This document shows positions 1-9,734 of a stretch of 64,000 nucleotides of DNA, one piece after another. The stretch comes from Pseudomonas fluorescens (GTDB taxonomy: Bacteria; Pseudomonadota; Gammaproteobacteria; Pseudomonadales; Pseudomonadaceae), in contig NZ_CABVHY010000016.1 in NCBI RefSeq assembly GCF_902497875.1, positions 104,827 through 168,826 on the forward strand. The letters run 5' to 3'. A program made the position numbers and the translations under genes. Position 1 is the stretch's first letter, and each line of letters opens with the position of its first letter. Below the pieces are notes generated by a model. The model was not told the origin of the DNA and ran no database searches. It saw only the letters and a list, made by a program, of their open reading frames with translations.

Positions 1-310
1 GACGAGAACTTACAACCGTCGGTTCGGATAAAAAAATATGAACAAGGTCAAGGACCTGCGATGTTCTTGAAGATCACGGGCTCTGGGGTGTACGCAACCC
101 CCCGCAGGAGCTGCCGCAGCCTGCGATCTTTTGGCGGTTCTGGGGATTGCCAAGCATCAAGATCAAAAGATCGCAGCCTGCGGCAGCTCCTACGGGGATT
201 GGGTGTATTCGGCAGATCTATGCCGAACGCGGTGATTGCGGGCATCGCGCAGATCTTTCGGCCAATCACGGTCGGCGTAGGAGCTGCCGCAGGCTGCGAT
301 CTGTTGATTT
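1..310. repeat. REP cluster, three copies, no gene
   Basis: This 310-base stretch holds no convincing gene. It contains three copies of the Pseudomonas REP palindrome with core GGAGCTGCCGCAGGCTGCGA or a close variant. They lie near 103-134 (forward), 161-196 (inverted) and 277-309 (forward). The first two form an inverted pair with a short spacer, the REPIN layout. The short open frames here run through the palindromes and are not genes. The left edge before base 60 shows nothing I recognise. Confidence 0.85.
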
Positions 311-1477
311 TTACAGGTCTTGCACCACCTCGTCCGCCCGCCCACCCTCTTGCTGGATGACCAGATGAATGAAATGCAATTTGGCGATAACAGGCGGCGG
401 CAGGACAAAGGGGTAGAAATCGACCTGGCCCATGCTGCGTGACAGCTCATTGAGCATCCCTGCCAGTTCGATCCAGGCGTTGACGAAAGACAGGAATGCC
501 GCGCCACCGGGATGCTGTGGATCGTAGAGGGTATCGAGCGCAAAGGGCTGATAGTCGAGGTCCATTTCCCGCGCGCTCATGCCAAAGCCCAGCGCGGTGT
601 CGACCGCGTCCATCATGTGCAGGTAGTGAGCCCAGGTCTCGGCCCAGTCTTCCCACGGATGCATGGTGGCGTAGGCGCTGACGTAGCCCTGCTGCCAGTC
701 GGCTGGCGCGCCTTGCTGGTAATGCCGCTCCAGCGCCTCGGTGTAGCTGGCACGCTCGTCACCGAACAGACCGCGGAACGGTTCCAGCCAATGGCTGCTG
801 GCAATCAGTCGATCCCAGTAGTAATGCCCTGTTTCGTGACGCAAGTGTCCGAGCAGCGTGCGATACGGCTCGTGCATTTGCACCCGGACCTGCTCGCGGT
901 GGACGTCGTCGGCTTCTTTTATATCGAGGGTGACCAGGCCGTTGGCATGACCGGTGGTGGGCGGCTTGCCTTGGAGGTCGACACCGATGAAATCGAAGGC
1001 CAGACCGGTTTCTTCGTCCATGGTTTTGGGGATCACTTGCAGGCCCAGGCTGATCAACTGTGCGACCAGCCGCCGCTTTGCCGTTTCGACCTTGCACCAG
1101 CGCTCGGGATTCTCGGCAATCGATAGATCGGGAATGGTCTGGTTCAGACTACAGGCTATGCATAGCGCATCATGATCGTTGGCCGGCAGCAGCCAGTTGC
1201 AGGCGGCCGGGGAGTCGAGGTTGGCGCAGCGGCGAAATGCCCCGGTCTCGGGATCGGCGTCGAGTCTCCAGGTATCCACCTGCGGGCCGGGTTGCAGCGA
1301 GGACAGGCGACTCTGCTGCGGCTGATAACCCAATGCCGCTGAACAGGCCAGGCATTGGCTGTTGCGAAAGAACAACGACTGCCCACAGCGACAGTGCCAG
1401 ACCTTGCTGTTGCTCGAGCTTTCGCCCATGAAGGGCGCGGCGATGCGGGAGCTGAGTTGTTCAAAGAAGCGGTACAT
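311..1477 (-). CDS. Putative zinc-binding metallopeptidase with N-terminal zinc ribbon
   Basis: A 388-residue protein of the bacterial putative zinc metallopeptidase family (formerly DUF2248). Its N terminus has a zinc-ribbon pattern: CRCG near residue 30 and CLAC shortly after. The catalytic region has the gluzincin-type motif HETGHYYW in the middle, followed by a conserved MHPWEDWAETWAHYLHMMD stretch that should supply the third metal ligand. There is no signal peptide, so it is probably cytoplasmic. Substrate and role are unknown. It lies downstream of ligA on the same strand but is separated by a REP pair, so co-transcription is uncertain. The start is ATG at 1477. The family call is firm; peptidase activity is inferred from the motif. 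Confidence 0.8.
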   Translation of the reverse strand: MYRFFEQLSSRIAAPFMGESSSNSKVWHCRCGQSLFFRNSQCLACSAALGYQPQQSRLSSLQPGPQVDTWRLDADPETGAFRRCANLDSPAACNWLLPANDHDALCIACSLNQTIPDLSIAENPERWCKVETAKRRLVAQLISLGLQVIPKTMDEETGLAFDFIGVDLQGKPPTTGHANGLVTLDIKEADDVHREQVRVQMHEPYRTLLGHLRHETGHYYWDRLIASSHWLEPFRGLFGDERASYTEALERHYQQGAPADWQQGYVSAYATMHPWEDWAETWAHYLHMMDAVDTALGFGMSAREMDLDYQPFALDTLYDPQHPGGAAFLSFVNAWIELAGMLNELSRSMGQVDFYPFVLPPPVIAKLHFIHLVIQQEGGRADEVVQDL

Positions 1478-1580
1478 GGCGATCTCTCCCTGGGGCCTGC
1501 CAAGACTAGATCATGATTGGGAGGCAAGGGTTCCATGGTTTTCAGGGAACTGCGCAGCCCAATGTGGCGAGCGCCGAACC

Positions 1581-1713
1581 TGTGGCGAGGGGGCTTGCCC
1601 CCGCTGGAGCGCGAAGCGGTCCTAAAATCGGCAACCGCATTGTGTCAGGTAGAGCCCATCTACCGGTTTTACGACTGCTTCGCAGCCGAGCGGGGGCAAG
1701 CCCCCTCGCCACA
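1581..1713. repeat. REPIN, TGTGGCGAGGGGGCTTGCCCC family
   Basis: Two inverted copies of the palindrome TGTGGCGAGGGGGCTTGCCC bracket a spacer of about 80 bases. The spacer contains the motif AAAATCGGCAACCGC and a TTTTACGACTGCT segment. The same arrangement, spacer included, recurs in the opposite orientation at 20791-20934. It fills most of the gap between ligA and the metallopeptidase gene and may fold as a transcript 3' end for ligA. Confidence 0.85.
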
Positions 1714-1719
1714 AATGCG

Positions 1720-4077
1720 TCACACCGAAATGTTGTGCTTGCCCAAAAACGCCACAAACGCCTCTTCATCCAGCACCTTCAACCCCAACTCATTGGCCTT
1801 GGCCAGTTTCGAACCCGCTCCAGGCCCGGCGACCACGCATTGGGTTTTGGCCGACACGGAGCCAGCCACCTTGGCGCCCAGGCTTTCGAGTTTGTCCTTG
1901 GCGATGTCGCGGCTCATCAGTTCCAGCGAGCCGGTCAGTACCCAGGTCTGGCCAGCCAGTGGCAGACCTTCGACGACCTTCCTTTCGCTGTGCCAATGCA
2001 TGCCGAAGTCTTGCAGCTGCTTCTCGATCGCCAACGCCCGCTCAGCGTTTTCGGGGTTATCGAAGAACTCACGCACGGCCTTGGCCTGTTTCTCGGCAAG
2101 CGCCTGGCGCAGGTCCAGCCAGTCGGCGCTGATCACGCCTTCCAACGAGCCGAACTTGTCGGCCAGTTTCTGCGCCCCGCCCGGCCCGACTGAAGGAATA
2201 TGCAGCTTGTCGATCAGCCCACCCAGGGTCGTACTGGCTGCGAACTCCGCACCCAGTTCGCCCTGATCCTGAATCTCCAGGCCGCGAGCCAGCAACTGTT
2301 CGATAACCGTGGCGTTGTGCTGATCCTGGAAGAAGCTGTGGATCTCGTAGGCGACTTCCAGCCCAACATCCGGCAAGTAGGTCAATACTGCCGGCAACGC
2401 CTGCTGAACCCGCGCCAGCGACGCCAGTGAGCGCGCCAGCACCTTGGCGGTCTCCTCGCCGACGTCGGGAATCCCCAGTGCGTAGATAAACCGCGCCAGG
2501 CTTGGCTTTTTGCTGTCGGCGATGGCACTCAGCAAGTTTTTGCTGGAGAGCTCGGCAAAGCCTTCGAGGTCGACGATCTGTTCGAAGCTCAGGGTGTAGA
2601 GATCCGCTGGCGAGCCCACCAGACCTTCATCCACCAGTTGCTCGACGCTCTTCTCGCCCAGGCCTTCGATGTCCATGGCGCGGCGCGAAACGAAATGGAT
2701 GATTGCCTGCTTGAGCTGTGCGCCGCAGGCCAGTCGGCCGACGCAGCGATAGACCGCGCCTTCGCTGACGGTCTCGCGACCCTTGCTGCGCTTCACCAAT
2801 TGCGTGCGCTCGACATGCGAACCGCAGACCGGGCAGCTCTCGGGAATCTGCACCGGCCGGGCGTTGTCCGGACGACGCTCGGTGACCACTTGCACCACTT
2901 GCGGGATCACATCCCCGGCACGACGGATGATCACCGTGTCGCCGATCATCAGCCCCAGGCGAGCCACCTCGTCCATGTTGTGCAGCGTCGCATTGGAGAC
3001 GGTAACGCCCGCAACCTTGACCGGTTTCAAGCGCGCCACCGGCGTCACTGCACCGGTGCGACCGACCTGGAACTCCACATCGAGCAGCTCGGTGAGCTCT
3101 TCCATCGCCGGGAACTTATGGGCGATCGCCCAGCGTGGTTCACGCGCCCGGAAACCGAGTTCGCGCTGCGAGGCCAGGCTGTTGACCTTGAACACCACTC
3201 CGTCGATTTCATAGGGCAGCGCATTCCGCCGCTCACCGATGTCACGGTAGTAGTCCAGGCACTCGTCGATGCCCTTGGCCAGTTTCAATTCACGACTGAC
3301 ATGCATGCCCCACTGCTTCAACTGCTGCAGGTTGCCGATATGGGTGTCGGCAATATCGGCCGAGACCTGGCCCAGACCGTAGCAGCAGAACTCCAGCGGA
3401 CGGCTGGCGGTGATCTTCGAATCCAGCTGGCGCAGGCTACCGGCAGCGGCGTTGCGCGGGTTGGCGAAGGTCTTGCCACCGACTTCCAGTTGCGTGGCAT
3501 TGAGCCGCTCGAAACCGGCCTTGGACATATAGACTTCGCCGCGCACTTCCAGGGTCGCCGGCCAGCCGCTGCCCTGCAGCTTGAGCGGGATATTACGCAC
3601 GGTTCGCACGTTGACGCTGATGTCTTCGCCCGTGGTGCCGTCACCACGAGTGGCGCCGCGCACCAGCACGCCATCCTGATACAGCAGGCTGACCGCCAGG
3701 CCGTCGAGCTTCGGCTCGCAGCTGTACTCCACTGCCACGCCACCACCAAACAAATCGCCGGCCGGCAGGTCGAGGCCTTCGTTTACCCGGCGATCGAACT
3801 CGCGCATGGCGCTTTCGTCGAAGGCGTTGCCCAGGCTGAGCATCGGTATTTCATGACGCACCTGAGTAAAGGCCGAGAGCGCCGCACTGCCGACTCGTTG
3901 AGTCGGTGAATCGCTGGTCACCAGTTCTGGATGTTCCGCCTCCAGCGCCTTGAGCTCATTGAACAGCCGATCGTATTCGACGTCGGGAATGCTCGGCTCA
4001 TCGAGCACGTGGTAGCGGTAGTTGTGCTGATCCAGCTCGGTGCGCAACTCTAGAATGCGGTTTTTGGCGGCGGTCAT
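1720..4077 (-). CDS. ligA: NAD-dependent DNA ligase LigA
   Basis: A 785-residue NAD+-dependent DNA ligase that seals nicks in replication and repair. The adenylation motif KLDG (nucleophile Lys123) lies in the sequence CEPKLDGLAVSLLY. A four-cysteine zinc finger (CPVCG ... CVGRLACG), helix-hairpin-helix repeats and a C-terminal BRCT domain (WVLTGSLELMSRD) complete the usual domain order. It is longer than the Escherichia coli enzyme (671 residues), as is common in Pseudomonas. The start at 4077 was chosen over the upstream ATG at 4098 because GAGAG lies at a suitable distance and the protein then begins MTAAKNRILELR, as in the family. zipA and smc lie upstream on the same strand. Confidence 0.96.
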   Translation of the reverse strand: MTAAKNRILELRTELDQHNYRYHVLDEPSIPDVEYDRLFNELKALEAEHPELVTSDSPTQRVGSAALSAFTQVRHEIPMLSLGNAFDESAMREFDRRVNEGLDLPAGDLFGGGVAVEYSCEPKLDGLAVSLLYQDGVLVRGATRGDGTTGEDISVNVRTVRNIPLKLQGSGWPATLEVRGEVYMSKAGFERLNATQLEVGGKTFANPRNAAAGSLRQLDSKITASRPLEFCCYGLGQVSADIADTHIGNLQQLKQWGMHVSRELKLAKGIDECLDYYRDIGERRNALPYEIDGVVFKVNSLASQRELGFRAREPRWAIAHKFPAMEELTELLDVEFQVGRTGAVTPVARLKPVKVAGVTVSNATLHNMDEVARLGLMIGDTVIIRRAGDVIPQVVQVVTERRPDNARPVQIPESCPVCGSHVERTQLVKRSKGRETVSEGAVYRCVGRLACGAQLKQAIIHFVSRRAMDIEGLGEKSVEQLVDEGLVGSPADLYTLSFEQIVDLEGFAELSSKNLLSAIADSKKPSLARFIYALGIPDVGEETAKVLARSLASLARVQQALPAVLTYLPDVGLEVAYEIHSFFQDQHNATVIEQLLARGLEIQDQGELGAEFAASTTLGGLIDKLHIPSVGPGGAQKLADKFGSLEGVISADWLDLRQALAEKQAKAVREFFDNPENAERALAIEKQLQDFGMHWHSERKVVEGLPLAGQTWVLTGSLELMSRDIAKDKLESLGAKVAGSVSAKTQCVVAGPGAGSKLAKANELGLKVLDEEAFVAFLGKHNISV

Positions 4078-4171
4078 GGGTGTTCTCTCATAAAGCAAAA
4101 GAGCAGCCGAGGCTGCTCAATCTTGTAAATATGTGGCCCAGGGAGCAAACCAAAAGCCCCCTGCTTCGGCC

Positions 4172-5023
4172 TTAGCGCTTCTGGGTCAAGGCGCGGCGTT
4201 CGAACTCGACGATGCGCTGACGGTAGTGCTCGATGGTCTGGGCGGTCAGTACGCTGCGCTGATCGTCCTTGAGTTCGCCATTGAGTTCTTGCGACAGTTT
4301 GCGGGCAGCGGCAACCATCACGTCGAAAGCCTGTTTCGGATGACGCGGGCCTGGCAAGCCAAGGAAGAAGCTCACCGCCGGGGTGCTGAAGTGATCGATA
4401 TCGTCCAGATCGAACACACCCGGTTTGACTGCGTTGGCCATGGAGAACAGGATTTCGCCATTGCCAGCCATGCTTTCGTGACGGTGGAAAATGTCCATCT
4501 CGCCAAAACGCAGACCGCTTTCCAGAATATTCTGCAACAGTGCCGGGCCTTTGAAGCCACCGGCGTCGCGGCAGATCACGCTGATCACCAGGACTTCTTC
4601 CGCTTGCGGCTGTTCTTTTTCCTGCGCTGCGCCGGAGGAGCGGGTTTCGTCCGGGTAGTCATCGTCACGGCTGCTGAAGCTCGGGCCGCCATCCAGGTCC
4701 AGATTGAGGTTCATGTCACCCTGATTCGGCTCACCGCTACGCTTGCCACGCTTGGAGCCCGAATCACGACCCTCCCGGGCAGGCATGCTCACCGACGGCA
4801 GATCATGCTCGTCCAGTTGCGGCTCCTTATGGGTGTCCAGCACCCGCGGCGGGCCCAGCAGTTCGGCGCTGGTGTCCTCGTCGGGCAAATTGGACAGGCT
4901 GCGGTCCAGGCGAAACTTCAGTTTGCCCTTGCCCCCGCGCATGCGGCGCCAGCCGTCAAAAAGAATACCGGCAATAACTATAATGCCGATGACTATCAGC
5001 CACTCGCGCAGACCGATTTCCAT
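4172..5023 (-). CDS. zipA: Cell division protein ZipA
   Basis: A 283-residue bitopic division protein that tethers FtsZ to the inner membrane and stabilises the Z ring. The N terminus is a short periplasmic start followed by one membrane helix (LIVIGIIVIAGILF, about residues 9-22) and a basic segment. A low-complexity acidic linker runs to about residue 140. The C-terminal FtsZ-binding domain follows (from VLVISVICRDAGGFKGPALL to about residue 275). The length and layout are those of pseudomonad ZipA. ligA follows 94 bases downstream and smc precedes it, all in the same direction, the usual smc-zipA-ligA order. Confidence 0.95.
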   Translation of the reverse strand: MEIGLREWLIVIGIIVIAGILFDGWRRMRGGKGKLKFRLDRSLSNLPDEDTSAELLGPPRVLDTHKEPQLDEHDLPSVSMPAREGRDSGSKRGKRSGEPNQGDMNLNLDLDGGPSFSSRDDDYPDETRSSGAAQEKEQPQAEEVLVISVICRDAGGFKGPALLQNILESGLRFGEMDIFHRHESMAGNGEILFSMANAVKPGVFDLDDIDHFSTPAVSFFLGLPGPRHPKQAFDVMVAAARKLSQELNGELKDDQRSVLTAQTIEHYRQRIVEFERRALTQKR

Positions 5024-5280
5024 GTAATCCCGTGCCTCTATAAAAAATGCTGATGATAAAAGGGTTGAGCAAGCTGCAAACCCCTTTAAAACGTGGCGCC
5101 AACTCTATGTTCTGACAGGCGTTTTGCCCACGCATACGAAAAATTGACATTAAACTAGCACGACCCAAGACAACTTTACACCGTCTGTCGCAATGGCTTT
5201 AGCCAATATGTCGATTGGCCAGCAAGTCGCGGAAGAAAAACCTCCTACACCTTATAGAAAATCGCCCTGCTCACACCGAC

Positions 5281-8200
5281 TTAAGCATCCACCATTGCCA
5301 TCGCCTCCTCGACATCAACTGCCACAAGGCGGGAACAACCCGGCTCGTGCATCGTCACCCCCATCAACTGATCAGCCATTTCCATGGCGATCTTGTTGTG
5401 GGTGATATAGATGAACTGCACTGTCTGGGACATTTCTTTCACCAACCGGGCATAGCGTCCTACGTTAGCGTCATCCAGCGGCGCGTCAACTTCGTCGAGC
5501 ATGCAGAATGGCGCCGGGTTCAATTTGAAAATGGCAAATACCAAGGCCAGCGCGGTCAGAGCTTTCTCACCACCAGAGAGCAAATGGATGGTGCTGTTCT
5601 TCTTTCCGGGCGGACGCGCCATGATCGTCACCCCTGTATCGAGTAGATCTTCGCCCGTCAGTTCCAAATAAGCGCTGCCACCACCGAAAACTTTTGGAAA
5701 TAGTGCCTGTAAACCACCATTGATCTGATCAAAGGTATCTTTAAAGCGATTGCGGGTTTCCTTATCGATCTTGCGAATCACGTTTTCCAGGGTGTCGAGG
5801 GCTTCGACCAGATCGTCATTCTGCGCATCCAGATAACGTTTACGCTCGGATTGTTGCTGGTACTCGTCGATGGCCGCGAGGTTGATCGCGCCCAGGCGCT
5901 GAATCCGCGCGGCAATCCGCTCGAGTTCTTCTTCGGCGGCTTTTTCGTTGAGCTGGGCATCCAGCGTGGCAAGCACACCGTGCAAGTCGTAGCCGTCCTC
6001 GAGCAACTGATCCTCGAGGGCCTTGCGCCGCACGGTCAATGCCTGCCACTCCATGCGCTGCTGTTCGAGCTGGCCGCGGATCAGTTGCGACTGCTGCTCC
6101 GCCTGGCTGCGGCGTTTCTCGGCTTCGCGCAATTGGCGGTCGGCATCCTCCAGGGCGATCTGCGCCGTCCTGAGTTCTTCGTCGACCGTCATGCGTTTGT
6201 CGAGCAGCTCTTCGAGCTTCAGACGCAGCTCTTCAAGTGGCGCTTCACCCTCCTCCAGATTGAGGCTGAGCTGTTCGCTTTTTTCGGTCAGGCGCTCGGA
6301 CTGTAATTCGAGCCGCTCCAGCGCCTGGCGAGTGGAATCATGCTGAGCCTTGAGCGACCCCAGGCGGACCGCCAGTTGATGGGCGTGGTCCTTGTGCTGG
6401 CGGGCTTCCTGGCGCACCCGATCCAGGCGTTCACGCAAGCTGTCACGCTGGGCCAGCAACAATTCGCGCTGTTCGGTATCGACCGCCATGCTGTCGAGCG
6501 CATCCTGCAATTGCAGACGTGCCTCGCCAACCTGTTCATGTTCAAGGGCACGCTGCTCGCCGAGCTCGGCCAACTCTTCGTCGAGACGGGTGCGGCGCAA
6601 GGTCAGTTGTTCGGCCTTGGCCTTGCCGGCGGACAAGCGGGCTTTCAACTCGCCCTGCTGACGCGCCTCGTCCTGCAGCAAGCGGCGCAAATGCTCGCGG
6701 CCATTTTCTTGCTGGCGCTGCTGTGCCCGCAGGTTCTGCAGCTGGGTCTCCAGTGCTTCCACGGTCGCTTCACGCTCATCGCGCTCATCGCCCAGACGCT
6801 GGATTTCCTGGCCCCTTGCCAACACCCCGCTTTCGGCTTCGCTGGCGCGTCGCACCCGTAGAAAGTGCCGGCCAAGCCAATAACCATCGCGGCTGATCAG
6901 GCTTCCCCCAACCGCCAATTGGCCACGCAAGGCCAAGGCCTGCTCAAGGGTTTCCACCGGCCTGACCTGACCCAGCCAGGGCGACAGGTCGATCTCGGCT
7001 TCGACCTTGTCGAGCAGGCTGCCCGACACGCGAATGCCGTCGCTGCCAGGACTCAACAGCCGCAGGTCGCCCTGCTGGAAACCGGCCAAATCAAAACCGG
7101 CGAAATCATCGACCAACACCGCTTGCAGGTCAGCGCCCAGCACGGTTTCCACCGCCAGTTCCCAGCCGCTGTCCACCTTCAGGCCCTGGGCCAGTCGCGG
7201 CCGTTCCGCCAGCTGCTGCTCACGCAACCATTGCGCGGTGCCGGTGCCCGGGTCGAGCGCGGCTTGCTGCAAGGCTTCCAGGGAAGCCAACCGGCCGTTG
7301 AGGCGCTGCAATTCGCCTTGAGCCTGTTGCTGTGCCTGGGTCGCGTGCTGCAATTCCTGGCGCAACTGCTCCAGGCGCTCGACTTGCCCCTCCTCGCTGG
7401 CCTGCAGATCCTCCAGCGTCATCTCGCTGACGGCCAACTGCTCGTTAAGTTCAAGGATTGCCGCGTCTTCCGGATCGGCCGCCAGCAATGCACGCTCTTC
7501 AGCCAAACGGCGTTGCCGATCGGCGAGGCGTTCCATGCTGGTTTCCAGCTGCTGGATCCGCGATTGCTGAACCTCGGCCTGGCGCCGTGGCTCGGCGGAG
7601 CGCAGGTTGAACGAGTCCCACTGCTCCTGCCAGCCATGCATGGTGGTTTCCGATTCTTCCAGCGCAGCGGCGGCCTCTTCGGCGGCGGCACTGGTGATTT
7701 CCTGCTCGGGTTCGAGCATCTGCAGCTCTTCGCCGAGGGTTGCCAGCAAGGTGCGGTCGAGGCCCAGATGGGATTCGGTTTCCAGTCGCGAACGCTCGGC
7801 TTCGCGCAGGTCGTCTTGCAGCTGGCGCAAACGTTGCTGACCGTGCTGGATGCTCTGCTCGACCCGGGCAATGTCGCCACCGACCGAATAGAAGCGCCCT
7901 TGCACCAGATTGAAGCGTTCGGAGAGGTCATGATGGCCATCACGCAGCCGCTCGATGCTGGCATCGGCATTGCGCTGCTCGGCGACCAGGGCTTCGAAGC
8001 TGACTTCCTGGGTGCCGATGATTGACTCGCGCTGCCCCACCTGCTCGTTCAAGGCCTGCCAGCGCAACGCCGACAACTGCGCCTTGAGTTGACGCTCTTC
8101 GCCTTTATATTCCTGATACTTCTCGGCGGCCTGGGCCTGGCGATGCAGACGCTCGAGCTGGCGCTCCAGTTCTTCGCGCAGGTCGGTCAGGCGGGCGAGG

Positions 8201-8769
8201 TTTTCATGGGTGCGGCGGATACGGTTTTCGGTCTCGCGCCGACGCTCCTTGTACTTGGAAATCCCCGCCGCTTCTTCGATGAAGTTGCGCAGGTCTTCGG
8301 GCTTGGCCTCGATCAGCTTGGAGATCATGCCTTGTTCGATGATCGAGTAGCTGCGCGGGCCGAGGCCGGTGCCGAGGAAGATATCGGTGATATCACGACG
8401 CCGGCATTTGCTGCCGTTGAGGAAATAACTGTTCTGGCTGTCGCGGGTCACTTTGCGACGAATGGAGATCTCCGCATACGCCGCGAATTCCCCGACCAGA
8501 GTGCCATCGGAGTTATCAAACACCAGTTCAATGCTGGCCTGGCTCACCGGTTTGCGACTGGTGGAGCCATTGAAGATGACGTCGGTCATCGACTCGCCAC
8601 GCAGGTTCTTTGCCGAGCTCTCGCCCATCACCCAGCGCACGGCGTCGATGATATTCGACTTGCCGCAACCGTTGGGCCCGACCACCGCCGCCATGTTACT
8701 GGGGAAGTTCACCGTGGTCGGGTCGACGAAGGATTTGAACCCCGCCAGTTTGATGCACTTGAGCCGCAT
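5281..8769 (-). CDS. smc: Chromosome segregation protein SMC
   Basis: A 1162-residue structural maintenance of chromosomes ATPase, the core of bacterial condensin. The Walker A motif GPNGCGKS is at residues 31-38. Two long Gln/Glu/Arg-rich coiled coils flank a hinge at roughly residues 500-640. The C-terminal head has the ABC signature LSGGEKALTALAL and the Walker B motif MLDEVDAPLDD. The start at 8769 gives the family N terminus MRLKCIKLAGFKSF; the 13 upstream in-frame residues are not expected. Its ATG lies 2 bases after the stop of the upstream GntR gene, so the two are probably translated from one message. Confidence 0.97.
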   Translation of the reverse strand: MRLKCIKLAGFKSFVDPTTVNFPSNMAAVVGPNGCGKSNIIDAVRWVMGESSAKNLRGESMTDVIFNGSTSRKPVSQASIELVFDNSDGTLVGEFAAYAEISIRRKVTRDSQNSYFLNGSKCRRRDITDIFLGTGLGPRSYSIIEQGMISKLIEAKPEDLRNFIEEAAGISKYKERRRETENRIRRTHENLARLTDLREELERQLERLHRQAQAAEKYQEYKGEERQLKAQLSALRWQALNEQVGQRESIIGTQEVSFEALVAEQRNADASIERLRDGHHDLSERFNLVQGRFYSVGGDIARVEQSIQHGQQRLRQLQDDLREAERSRLETESHLGLDRTLLATLGEELQMLEPEQEITSAAAEEAAAALEESETTMHGWQEQWDSFNLRSAEPRRQAEVQQSRIQQLETSMERLADRQRRLAEERALLAADPEDAAILELNEQLAVSEMTLEDLQASEEGQVERLEQLRQELQHATQAQQQAQGELQRLNGRLASLEALQQAALDPGTGTAQWLREQQLAERPRLAQGLKVDSGWELAVETVLGADLQAVLVDDFAGFDLAGFQQGDLRLLSPGSDGIRVSGSLLDKVEAEIDLSPWLGQVRPVETLEQALALRGQLAVGGSLISRDGYWLGRHFLRVRRASEAESGVLARGQEIQRLGDERDEREATVEALETQLQNLRAQQRQQENGREHLRRLLQDEARQQGELKARLSAGKAKAEQLTLRRTRLDEELAELGEQRALEHEQVGEARLQLQDALDSMAVDTEQRELLLAQRDSLRERLDRVRQEARQHKDHAHQLAVRLGSLKAQHDSTRQALERLELQSERLTEKSEQLSLNLEEGEAPLEELRLKLEELLDKRMTVDEELRTAQIALEDADRQLREAEKRRSQAEQQSQLIRGQLEQQRMEWQALTVRRKALEDQLLEDGYDLHGVLATLDAQLNEKAAEEELERIAARIQRLGAINLAAIDEYQQQSERKRYLDAQNDDLVEALDTLENVIRKIDKETRNRFKDTFDQINGGLQALFPKVFGGGSAYLELTGEDLLDTGVTIMARPPGKKNSTIHLLSGGEKALTALALVFAIFKLNPAPFCMLDEVDAPLDDANVGRYARLVKEMSQTVQFIYITHNKIAMEMADQLMGVTMHEPGCSRLVAVDVEEAMAMVDA

Positions 8770-8771
8770 GC

Positions 8772-9431
8772 TCAGGCAACCGTCAACGCAGACAGCACCA
8801 GATCGCAACTGCGCTGGGCGTAGGCCGAGAGCACGACGCGAATCTGCGGCAAATCACGGGCCAGCACCGCGGCCAGCAGGCGCTCGAACAACTCCAGGAA
8901 CTCGCTCATCTCAGCCTTGCGTTGCTCCAGTGCGAGGTAATACGCGCGGCTCATGGCCGGCTGCAGATTCTCGACGGTTTCTTCCAGGTACGGATTATTC
9001 GCGAAGGGGTACGCCGCACGCATCACATTGAAGCTGTCTTCGACAAACGTCTGAATGTCCTGGCGCTCGTAACTGGCGATCAGGCGCTGCTGGATTTGCA
9101 GGAACGGCGCCATATCGGCCTGAACCGCCCAGCCATTGGCCACGGCATTGCCGAGCAGGATGTACAACTCACTCATCAGCGTGCACAGGCTCTGCACCTT
9201 GTGCGCGCTGAGCTCGGTGACGTGGGCACCGCGCCGCGGCAGGATCGCAATCAGGTGGCGGCGTTCGAGGATCAGCAAGGCTTCGCGGACCGAGCCGCGG
9301 CTGACATTGAGGGCCAGCGTGACCTTTTGTTCCTGAATGCGCTCTCCGGGCTTGAGATCCCCGCGAATGATACGTTCGGCGAGGTGGTGAGCTATTTGCT
9401 CGGCGAGGCTGTCCGGCGCCTTGAACGTCAT
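8772..9431 (-). CDS. GntR family (FCD-type) transcriptional regulator next to xdh
   Basis: A 219-residue regulator with an N-terminal winged helix (SLAEQIAHHLAERIIRGDLKPGERIQEQKV ... SRGSVREALLILERR) and a helical FCD-type ligand domain in the C-terminal two thirds. The start at 9431 is supported by GGAAGGA just upstream; the further upstream in-frame residues look non-coding. It is divergent from xdhA across about 300 bases that contain paired TGAC-N6-GTCA sites, so control of the xanthine dehydrogenase operon is the natural inference. Its stop is 2 bases from the smc start, so smc may also be transcribed with it. The effector is unknown. Confidence 0.88.
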   Translation of the reverse strand: MTFKAPDSLAEQIAHHLAERIIRGDLKPGERIQEQKVTLALNVSRGSVREALLILERRHLIAILPRRGAHVTELSAHKVQSLCTLMSELYILLGNAVANGWAVQADMAPFLQIQQRLIASYERQDIQTFVEDSFNVMRAAYPFANNPYLEETVENLQPAMSRAYYLALEQRKAEMSEFLELFERLLAAVLARDLPQIRVVLSAYAQRSCDLVLSALTVA

Positions 9432-9734
9432 GGTTTTCCTTCCAAACTCTTCGATCGGTACAAGCGGCGCAGTGTAACCCATTGCCGGGTAATGGCGCAG
9501 GGCGCTGATTGTAATGGCCAGGGGGCTGAATTTGGCACGAAATACGCAACAAACCCGGCACAAACACGCAAAAGGCAACCTATCCCGAGAGGGTCAATAA
9601 TGAATAGAGGTGTCGTTAATCGGCAAATTTGAATTTCCTGACCTTTAAGTCAGAAAATCATTGACCGAAAAGTCAGACATGACTAAATTCAGCTCAAGTC
9701 GGTTAACAACAATAATGAGTCTGCGAGGCCTTCC
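9432..9734. promoter_or_regulatory. Divergent gntR-xdhA control region with paired palindromes
   Basis: This 303-base intergenic region contains no gene. Two similar palindromes, CTGAC-N6-GTCAG at 9638-9653 and TTGAC-N6-GTCAG at 9661-9676, lie 23 bases apart centre to centre. A third overlapping dyad, GTCA-N4-TGAC, spans 9672-9683. They sit 50-100 bases before the xdhA start, in an AT-richer stretch than the flanking genes. Such short dyads are typical operators of FCD-type GntR proteins, so the adjacent regulator is the likely binder. Promoter elements were not assigned. Confidence 0.55.
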
